NCBI GenBank assembly: GCA_902788805.1
Contig: CADALO010000013.1
Span: 1 to 36,453, forward strand
Source: an uncultured Bacteroidota bacterium
Lineage (GTDB): Bacteria > Bacteroidota > Bacteroidia > Bacteroidales > P3
DNA length: 36,453 nucleotides
Reading direction: 5' to 3'
Position 1 is the first letter of the stretch, and every line of letters starts with the position of its first letter. The translations under genes and the position numbers were made by a program. Below, piece by piece: positions 31,005 to 36,453 of the stretch. The notes beneath the pieces were generated by a model. It was not told where the DNA came from. It did not search any database and worked only from the letters and a program-made list of their open reading frames with translations.

Positions 31005-31853
31005 TTATCTAATCATCCAGTTGAATCCAATAAGTCCGTAGATGCTGAAGATGCTGGAGGTGGAAAAGGAAGTATTTATGCCACCTTCGATGTGCATTTG
31101 TGCCTTCAGCTGCAGGCGGTCGTTTGTCTGCCACAAGGCTTCCACAAGGCCTTGGCTGTTGTCGAGACTGTTGTCGAGGCCGGCGCTGAACATCCACCGC
31201 TCGTTGGGTAGCCAGTGGGCGAACAGCGTCAGGCGGAAGGGTCTGTCGGTCATTCGGGCGTAGGGGGCGTGACGGTTCCAGGCGTAGGCCGCCGATGCGT
31301 CGAAGTACCAATGGCTGGAGATGCGGCAGCGGTACTGTAAACCGATGATAGGCTCGGCCAACATACCCTCATCCTCCACATAGGGATGTCCGCGACGGAG
31401 GGGAAGCGTGACTTCGGTGAAGAAGGTGAGCTTGTTCTTGCTTTCTTCGCTGCCGAGCAGCATAATGCGGGCACCTATAGAGGGCACAAGGCTGAGGTTG
31501 TCGGGAGCATATGTGATCGTGTCGAATAAGTATCCTTCGGCGTGTGATGCGCTGACGCCCAGCGTCAGTTCGGCATTGCTTCCGATGCCCCAGCGCAGGC
31601 TTGCCCCGCCACCGAAAATGTTATGTTTGCTGTCATCTTTATGAAAATAGTCGGAGTGAAATCGGGTGGCGTTGACGTCGCCGCTGAGCAACAAGTGGCC
31701 AGAGCCGAGCACATTGGCACCTGTGGTGGTGATGAGGGGCGAGGAGATCAAAGGATTGTCCTCCTGGGCGTGGGCGGTAAGTGTGGCGAAGAAGCCGAGA
31801 GCGACGAAGCAGGCTATGGCCAGGAGAGTCGATTTGTTTGTGCTGTTTTTCAT
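31005..31853 (-). CDS. Outer-membrane beta-barrel protein
   Basis: At 282 residues. A signal peptide ends near ATLTAHAQ. The rest is alternating polar/aromatic strands such as ASLRWGIGSNAELTLGVSAS and HWYFDASAAYAWNRH, with a C-terminal sequence ending in MIR rather than a terminal Phe. It looks like an outer-membrane barrel of unknown specificity. Gap to the preceding barrel gene is 17 bases. Confidence 0.75.
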   Translation of the reverse strand: MKNSTNKSTLLAIACFVALGFFATLTAHAQEDNPLISSPLITTTGANVLGSGHLLLSGDVNATRFHSDYFHKDDSKHNIFGGGASLRWGIGSNAELTLGVSASHAEGYLFDTITYAPDNLSLVPSIGARIMLLGSEESKNKLTFFTEVTLPLRRGHPYVEDEGMLAEPIIGLQYRCRISSHWYFDASAAYAWNRHAPYARMTDRPFRLTLFAHWLPNERWMFSAGLDNSLDNSQGLVEALWQTNDRLQLKAQMHIEGGINTSFSTSSIFSIYGLIGFNWMIR

Positions 31854-31870
31854 AGGTTTTTTTTTAATGG

Positions 31871-32590
31871 TTAGAGGAATAAAGTTATGCCTGAAGTGTA
31901 TATTTTTCCGTCTTTTGCGGGGTCGATGTAGGTGGGCAGCAGGTTGGTGAAAAAGCGGATGCCGTGGAGCAGGCCTATTGCGTCGGTGCTGACCTTGAGC
32001 CCTATTTCCAGTTTCCAGGGCTGGAACATCGGGTCGTCGGATTCCACCACCTCCTTATATGTACCACTTCGCATTCCGTGGCTGTAGGTGTTGCGTGCGT
32101 CGAGGGTGCGGATGGTGAGGTACTCGCTGACGGCGTAGGCGGCGTAGATGTCGGCACTCAGGCGCAATCCGTTGCGGCTTCTGGGTGTCAGCAGCCACTC
32201 CAGTTCGAGCGGTATGCCGAGATAGCTGTGGAACGCTGTGGCCGTCTGGCGCCCTGTGGTAGGTGTCGTCAAGATGTCGATGCCTCCACCCTCGGTAGGC
32301 GTAACATTGTGGCGCAGGATGTCCCATTGGAAGTCGTAGCGCAGGCCGACGTTGAGATTCCAGCGTTCTGCCAGTTTCAGGTGTGCCATCAGCGGCAGGC
32401 GGATCACATAGCTTGGCGAGGCGCTGTAGGGGCTACGAATATTTTTTAGGAAGCTGACGCCGGCCTCTATGCCGAGGTCCACTTTCTGCAGGATTTCGCC
32501 TTTAGGCACGTCGGTGGTGTCGGCGCTTGTCTGGGCGCAGAGGGCCTGTGACAAACCCAGTATGACTGTGAGAATGATGATGCGTTTCAT
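31871..32590 (-). CDS. Outer-membrane beta-barrel protein (PorT-like)
   Basis: I place the start at 32590 (MKRIIILTVILGLSQALCAQ), where a signal peptide begins. A longer frame to 32689 would run into the upstream gene. It is 239 residues. The barrel strands are regular (HLKLAERWNLNVGLRYDFQW, YLGIPLELEWLLTPRS) and the protein ends in LFL, a typical outer-membrane C-terminus. Similar proteins are grouped as PorT-like. No substrate can be suggested. Confidence 0.8.
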   Translation of the reverse strand: MKRIIILTVILGLSQALCAQTSADTTDVPKGEILQKVDLGIEAGVSFLKNIRSPYSASPSYVIRLPLMAHLKLAERWNLNVGLRYDFQWDILRHNVTPTEGGGIDILTTPTTGRQTATAFHSYLGIPLELEWLLTPRSRNGLRLSADIYAAYAVSEYLTIRTLDARNTYSHGMRSGTYKEVVESDDPMFQPWKLEIGLKVSTDAIGLLHGIRFFTNLLPTYIDPAKDGKIYTSGITLFL

Positions 32591-32618
32591 ATTGTGTATT
32601 ATATTAATCTTAAGTGTT

Positions 32619-33287
32619 TCAGAATTGTAGCAGTGCCAGTGTGGTGCCTTCCATACGGCTGGGTTCGGAGCGGCGCAGGAAGCCGCCAAAGAGTTTGCGT
32701 CGTTGGGGTTTGGTTGTCTGAGCGACGTTGGGTGTGCCGGCGTCGGGAGTTGTGGCTGCGGGTTCGTCGGTTATGGCTTGTTCGGGCTCGCTATTGGCAA
32801 GCTGCTCTGTGTCGGGGGCAAAGTCGTCTTCTATAATATAGTAGGGGGCTTCGATGCTGTCTTTTTCAACCGGTTCGGCTGTCTCTTCGGCATAGAGTTC
32901 TTCGCTTGCGGCGGTGGGTTGGGCTTCCGCAGTGTTTGGCGTATGGCTTGTTGCGCTGTGGCTGACGGCAGGGAGAATGGCTGTGTCGCTGACTGTAGCT
33001 GTGGGTGTTTCTGTAACGGTCACTTCTGCTACAGTGGGTATGCCTTTGGTGGTGTGACCTGTCGGGATGAACCAGATGCGTACGGCTGTGGTGGCGAAGA
33101 AGGTGACGCAGGCGGCTGCGGCGACGCGCGACGACCACCACCAGAAGCCGCGCTTGGGGGTCTCTTCGGCAGCGGCAAGGCTGTCGATCATTGCGCCAAG
33201 TTCCTGCTGGCGGCGGTTGTCGCGACCTGCGTGCTCAAGGGTGGCAAGCAGTTGGTCGAGGTCCATTTTGTTTCTATCGTTCTTCAT
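32619..33287 (-). CDS. Predicted membrane anti-sigma factor or regulator
   Basis: A 222-residue protein overlapping the sigma gene by 14 bases. The cytosolic N-terminal ~50 residues (DLDQLLATLEHAGRDNRRQQ) precede a membrane helix near residues 54-72. A Thr/Pro/Glu/Ala-rich periplasmic linker of about 120 residues and a basic C-terminal tail with KLFGGFLRR follow. Position and topology suggest control of the sigma factor, but I see no classical anti-sigma motif. Confidence 0.7.
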   Translation of the reverse strand: MKNDRNKMDLDQLLATLEHAGRDNRRQQELGAMIDSLAAAEETPKRGFWWWSSRVAAAACVTFFATTAVRIWFIPTGHTTKGIPTVAEVTVTETPTATVSDTAILPAVSHSATSHTPNTAEAQPTAASEELYAEETAEPVEKDSIEAPYYIIEDDFAPDTEQLANSEPEQAITDEPAATTPDAGTPNVAQTTKPQRRKLFGGFLRRSEPSRMEGTTLALLQF

Positions 33288-33768
33288 ATTCCAATATCAT
33301 TTGTTTCAGTGTATTGTATGCCCGCGAGAGGAGTGTGTAGACGTTGCCGGGAGTGATTCCGAGTTTTGAGGCAATGTGCTCGGTGTCGGCGGCATCAAAA
33401 TGCTTTAGTTGAATAACTTGCCTCTGCCGGTCGGGTAGTTTTTCAACGAGCTTCATTGCCAGTTGCAGGCGCTCTTCGGCATCGTTGGCCTCTTCTTCGG
33501 CAAGTGCCATAGTGCGTTCGTCTATCTCTACGGTGGGGTGCTTGCGTCGCAGAAGGTCGACGCAATGGCGTTTGACCAGCGTGATGCACCAGGCTTCGAG
33601 GTTGACGACACGTCTCAGTTTCTCTCGCTCATTCCACAGGATGACAAGACAGTCCTGCACTACATCAGCTGCATCATCCTCGTTGTGCAGCAGGCTTTCG
33701 GCCATACGCTGCATTGCGGGTTGCAGAGGCAATATGTTGCGTTTGAACTGTTCGGTATCCTGTTTCAT
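33274..33768 (-). CDS. ECF RNA polymerase sigma factor
   Basis: A 164-residue protein. Region 2 includes NEDDAADVVQDCLVILWNER and NLEAWCITLVKRHCVDLLRR. Region 4 includes LPDRQRQVIQLKHFDAADTE and the helix-turn-helix ASKLGITPGNVYTLLSRAYN. It heads a five-gene operon: sigma, membrane regulator, two barrels and a lipoprotein. That arrangement fits a sigma factor controlling envelope genes. Spacing to aroQ is 45 bases. Confidence 0.92.
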   Translation of the reverse strand: MKQDTEQFKRNILPLQPAMQRMAESLLHNEDDAADVVQDCLVILWNEREKLRRVVNLEAWCITLVKRHCVDLLRRKHPTVEIDERTMALAEEEANDAEERLQLAMKLVEKLPDRQRQVIQLKHFDAADTEHIASKLGITPGNVYTLLSRAYNTLKQMILEYEER

Positions 33769-33813
33769 ACCGAGTAGTCGTAAAAGGGTGGAAAATCTTA
33801 CAAGAGATTTGGA

Positions 33814-34245
33814 TTATTTTTTGCTGTCGGACAGCAATGCTTTGATTGCCAGCTCGTAGCCTTTAAGCCCGAGGCCGCTGATTATACCGCGGCAGGCGGA
33901 GGTCAGCAGCGAATGGTGGCGGTATTCCTCGCGTGCGAAGATGTTGCTAAGGTGCACCTCGATGGCTGGCGCAGGCACGGCGGCGAGGGCATCGTGAAGG
34001 GCGACGCTGGTGTGGCTGTAGCCGCCGGCGTTGATGATGATGCCATCGGCGCTGAAACCGACCTCGTGTATGCGGTTGATGATTTCGCCTTCGACGTTGC
34101 TTTGGTAGTAGCCTATCTGCACTTCGGGGAAGCTCTGTCTCAGCTCGTCGAGGTATTGCTCCATTGTGACGGAGCCGTAGATTTCGGGCTCGCGGCGTCC
34201 GGTAAGGTTCAGATTGGGACCGTTGATGATTTCGATGTGTTTCAT
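33814..34245 (-). CDS. aroQ: Type II 3-dehydroquinate dehydratase
   Basis: Starts at 34245 (MKHIEIINGPNLNLTGRREP). A longer frame to 34341 would overlap the gdhA terminator. It is 143 residues, family length. NGPNLNL and REPEIYG are the active-site loop, GGYSHTSVALHDAL the substrate-binding part, and EVHLSNIFAREEYRHHS the C-terminal signature. It removes water from 3-dehydroquinate in the shikimate pathway. Confidence 0.95.
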   Translation of the reverse strand: MKHIEIINGPNLNLTGRREPEIYGSVTMEQYLDELRQSFPEVQIGYYQSNVEGEIINRIHEVGFSADGIIINAGGYSHTSVALHDALAAVPAPAIEVHLSNIFAREEYRHHSLLTSACRGIISGLGLKGYELAIKALLSDSKK

Positions 34246-34284
34246 AACAAGATAACGTCGAAGCTTTTTATATATTGTATATAA

Positions 34285-34316
34285 AGAAAAGGCCGTCCGT
34301 GAGTGGACGGCCTTTC
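34285..34316 (-). terminator. Terminator of gdhA
   Basis: On the minus strand AAAGGCCGTCC and GGACGGCCTTT form an 11-bp stem around ACTCAC, followed by TCTTT. It begins about 30 bases after the gdhA stop and precedes aroQ. Confidence 0.85.
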
Positions 34317-34344
34317 GTATTGAGAATAAATTGACGGGCAACGA

Positions 34345-35688
34345 TTAGATGATACCCTGGGCAACCATAGCCTTAGCAACGCGCATAAAGCCAGCGATGT
34401 TAGCGCCCTTAACATAGTTGATGTGACCATCAGCCTCACGACCGTGCTCAACGCACATATCGTAGATGTTGTTCATAATCGTGTGGAGATTCTTGTCGAC
34501 CTCTTCAGCAGTCCAGTTACGGTGCTCAGCGTTCTGGCAGATCTCGAGACCCGAGGTAGCAACACCACCGGCGTTGACAGCCTTACCAGGACCGAAGGGA
34601 ACCTTGGCAGCCTGGATGGCAGCGATAGCGGCGGGCTGGCAACCCATATTCGAAACCTCAGCAACATACTTCACGCCATTGGCGAGGAGCATCTTTGCAT
34701 CTTCCTCAGCAAGCTCATTCTGGAAAGCGCAAGGCATAGCGATGTCGCATTTCACAACCCAGCTCTTCTTGCCGGCGGTGAACTTGCACTGGCCAGGGAA
34801 TTTGTCGGCCATATCCTGAACCTTGTTGCGGTTCGAGGCACGCATATCGAGCATATAGTCGATCATCTCTTTGGTGATGCCGTTCTCGATCTCGCAGACA
34901 CCATCGGGGCCGCTGATAGCGACAACCTTGGCACCGAGCTCAACAGCCTTGGTAGCAGCACCCCAAGCAACGTTACCGAAGCCAGAGAGGGCGATGCGCT
35001 TGCCAGCCATTGTGTCGTTCTGCTGTTTCACCATACGCTCTACATAGTAGATTGCGCCGAAACCGGTAGCCTCGGGACGGATCAGAGAACCACCCCAGCC
35101 GTAGCTCTTGCCAGTGAGGGCACCAGTCGAGTGCTCGCGAGCGAGTTTCTTGTAAGCACCATAGAGGTAGCCAATTTCACGACCACCAACGCCTACGTCA
35201 CCAGCGGGGCTGTCCTGGTCGGGACCGATGTTGCGCCACAGCTCATACATAAAGGCCTGGCAGAAACGCATAATTTCAGCGTCGCTCTTTCCAACGGGGT
35301 CGAAGTCAGAACCACCCTTACCACCACCGAGAGGCAGCATAGTAAGGCTGTTCTTGAAGATCTGCTCGAAACCTAAGAATTTCAGCATAGAGACGTTGAC
35401 AGCTTTGTGGAAGCGGAGACCGCCTTTGTATGCGCCGAGGGCAGCGTTGAACTGAACGCGGTAGCCGAGGTTGGTGCAAACCTCACCTTTATCGTTGACC
35501 CAGGTCACGCGGAAGGTGAAAATACGATCGGGCTCTACGATGCGCTCGACGATTTTGTTAGCCTCGAACTCGGGGTGTTTGTTGTATTCTTCTTCGATGG
35601 TCTCCAGAACCTCACGAACGGCCTGCAAGTACTCGTTTTCGCCCGGATGTTTGGCTTCCAGGTTAGCCATAATTTCATTTACTTTCAT
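34345..35688 (-). CDS. gdhA: Glutamate dehydrogenase (hexameric, about 50 kDa class)
   Basis: The ATG at 35688 is preferred; a TTG three codons upstream also fits the frame. It is 447 residues, the length of the hexameric class. GGLRFHKAVN and PLGGGKGGSDFDPVGKSD form the substrate region with the catalytic lysines. ALSGFGNVAWGAATKAVELG is the dinucleotide-binding Rossmann loop. The reaction links 2-oxoglutarate, ammonium and glutamate. NADP(H) or NAD(H) preference is not decided by eye. It has its own promoter and terminator. Confidence 0.96.
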   Translation of the reverse strand: MKVNEIMANLEAKHPGENEYLQAVREVLETIEEEYNKHPEFEANKIVERIVEPDRIFTFRVTWVNDKGEVCTNLGYRVQFNAALGAYKGGLRFHKAVNVSMLKFLGFEQIFKNSLTMLPLGGGKGGSDFDPVGKSDAEIMRFCQAFMYELWRNIGPDQDSPAGDVGVGGREIGYLYGAYKKLAREHSTGALTGKSYGWGGSLIRPEATGFGAIYYVERMVKQQNDTMAGKRIALSGFGNVAWGAATKAVELGAKVVAISGPDGVCEIENGITKEMIDYMLDMRASNRNKVQDMADKFPGQCKFTAGKKSWVVKCDIAMPCAFQNELAEEDAKMLLANGVKYVAEVSNMGCQPAAIAAIQAAKVPFGPGKAVNAGGVATSGLEICQNAEHRNWTAEEVDKNLHTIMNNIYDMCVEHGREADGHINYVKGANIAGFMRVAKAMVAQGII

Positions 35689-35733
35689 CTTAATCAATTA
35701 TTTATGTTAATAATTTGTTTTGAATTGAGAAAA

Positions 35734-35741
35734 CAAATGTA
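35734..35741 (-). promoter_or_regulatory. -7 box of the gdhA promoter
   Basis: On the minus strand TACATTTG fits the Bacteroidetes -7 consensus and is 46 bases upstream of the gdhA start. The -33 region has TTTC about 20 bases upstream, a weak match. Confidence 0.55.
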
Positions 35742-35792
35742 CTAAGTTTTTCTGATATGGTGAAATATTTTTAGTTAATTTTTTTAAATCGT

Positions 35793-35897
35793 TATAGAAC
35801 AACAAGTTCTGCTTGGTATTCCCTCCGCAGCACAAAACAGCCTGACACCACCTCTCAAGGCTTCCTCGGGCAGGCTTTCGGACCGTCCGTTCTTATA
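35793..35897. ncRNA. Candidate structured RNA upstream of gdhA
   Basis: A ~105-base GC-rich island between AT-rich flanks has nested pairings: TATAGAAC (35793-35800) with GTTCTTATA (35889-35897, one bulge), TCCG (35824-35827) with CGGA (35879-35882), and AGCCTG (35839-35844) with CAGGCT (35871-35876). The coding strand is not certain. On the minus strand, GGTCCGAAAGCCT is faintly reminiscent of 6S RNA, but I cannot confirm that family. It could also be part of a leader for gdhA if transcription starts further upstream. Confidence 0.4.
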
Positions 35898-35957
35898 TCA
35901 TATTGTTCTTATTACATTATAGGAAATGTTTTTAAGTTAATTAGAACGATATAAGAA
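35890..35957. repeat. Inverted repeat TTCTTATATC / GATATAAGAA
   Basis: Ten-base arms at 35890-35899 and 35948-35957 are perfect reverse complements, 48 bases apart, in the gap between gdhA and the last gene. Could be a regulator-binding pair; also overlaps one side of the structured-RNA candidate. Confidence 0.4.
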
Positions 35958-36026
35958 AACCCCTCTCTGGTGTGGTGGAGGAATAGTGTGAAACTGTGAA
36001 TATTCAGGGCATAAAGTTGAAAAAGA

Positions 36027-36058
36027 TTTGGCATATTCAAAAAAAAGTAGTATTTTTG
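36027..36058 (+). promoter_or_regulatory. Promoter of the last gene
   Basis: TTTG at 36027-36030 and TATTTTTG at 36051-36058 are 20 bases apart, a strong Bacteroidetes promoter. It is 63 bases from the start codon. Confidence 0.8.
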
Positions 36059-36120
36059 CAAAATAATTTTTATTAACATCAACCGTAAACCAAAAGTATT
36101 GTTTGTAACATTAAAACATA

Positions 36121-36453
36121 ATGAATATGAAAAGGATTTGTTGTTTTGTTTTTTTGATGCTTGTATCTCAAGTCAGACTGAATGCCCAGTATAATTTTGC
36201 TATACTGCCTGAGAGCAGCAACCGTTGTTCCGTACAGGATTTGGATTCCAACAGCCCTGTCTTTGAGTTCACGCCGCCATACGACGATTCTTACACCATA
36301 GTCCTTGACAGCCTCAGGACAATGCCGCGTTCAGCCAAAGTTTGCCAGGGCGATGTCTTCAGTTGTACAACAGACAGTCATTTGCCTGTGCAATGGACGC
36401 TGCTCAAGGGCAATCAGACTGTTTTCGACACAATCGGCGAGTTTTTCAGATAC
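36121..36453 (+). CDS. Secreted protein, 5' part only (cut by window end)
   Basis: An open frame of 111 codons runs from 36121 to the window edge without a stop. It begins MNMKRICCFVFLMLVSQVRL then NAQ, a signal peptide with cleavage likely after NAQ; the second ATG at 36127 is an equal candidate start. The mature part has SNRCSVQDLDSNSPVFEFT and VCQGDVFSCTTDSHLPVQW, suggesting beta-sandwich extracellular modules. A strong promoter precedes it. Large T9SS-secreted proteins often begin this way, but the C-terminus is not visible. Confidence 0.75.
   Translation, partial: MNMKRICCFVFLMLVSQVRLNAQYNFAILPESSNRCSVQDLDSNSPVFEFTPPYDDSYTIVLDSLRTMPRSAKVCQGDVFSCTTDSHLPVQWTLLKGNQTVFDTIGEFFRY

Overview
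The window looks like a chromosomal segment of a Bacteroidota bacterium, most likely order Bacteroidales. The evidence is TTTG-N19/20-TAnnTTTG promoters, two C-terminal secretion domains of the type IX system (a gliding-motility type and a 'Por' type), a carboxypeptidase-regulatory-domain TonB-dependent outer-membrane protein, a fimbrillin/GLUG lipoprotein, and DUF6266 and DUF3791/DUF3990 families. Genus cannot be fixed from the sequence alone. Intergenic DNA is AT-rich and genes are moderately GC-rich. No rRNA, CRISPR array, transposase or phage gene was seen.

Layout. 1-800 is non-coding and full of inverted repeats, including a 134-bp REPIN-like palindrome and a truncated copy of it. Next is tRNA-Ser(GGA) with its own promoter and terminator. 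1302-3153 (+) is pyrB-pyrI plus a small four-helix membrane protein, and its likely terminator lies inside the end of the convergent T9SS-secreted lamin-tail protein (3169-4101, -). 4212-6425 (+) is a fimbrillin-like GLUG lipoprotein. 6437-10029 (-) holds exbB-exbD-tonB followed by an ECF sigma factor, its membrane anti-sigma protein and a Spy/CpxP-like periplasmic protein. 10189-11679 (-) is a secreted C10 cysteine protease.

11778-14392 (-) is a kamB-kamC-like pair (proposed reactivase of B12-dependent lysine 5,6-aminomutase) with a second 134-bp REPIN-like element between the genes. 14511-16551 (-) is the most unusual block: a tight four-gene run of DUF3791, a DUF3990 ADP-ribosyltransferase-like protein, a small unknown protein, and a fusion of a DprA/SLOG-like domain, a Myb-like helix-turn-helix and a PD-(D/E)XK nuclease. 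This is a candidate toxin-antitoxin or anti-phage module. 17166-21522 (+) carries phosphate butyryltransferase (no butyrate kinase beside it), a PAS protein, a TonB-dependent receptor and a stand-alone HsdR-N-type nuclease-fold protein.

21503-29264 (-) is a close-packed housekeeping run: TPR protein, DedA-family protein with an odd N-terminal extension, a 51-residue membrane protein, sufS, recN, an M23 peptidase and aroK. 29697-30494 (+) is DUF6266. 30502-33768 (-) is a second ECF sigma / membrane regulator module driving two outer-membrane barrels and a lipoprotein. 33814-35688 (-) is aroQ and gdhA. The last gene (36121 to the edge, +) is a truncated secreted protein, and between gdhA and it lies a GC-rich fold that may be a small RNA.

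Working together: exbBD-tonB can energise the TonB-dependent receptor; the two sigma modules probably sense envelope conditions; aroK and aroQ belong to the shikimate pathway; ptb and kamBC both point to amino-acid (lysine) or butyrate fermentation, but the rest of those pathways is outside the window.
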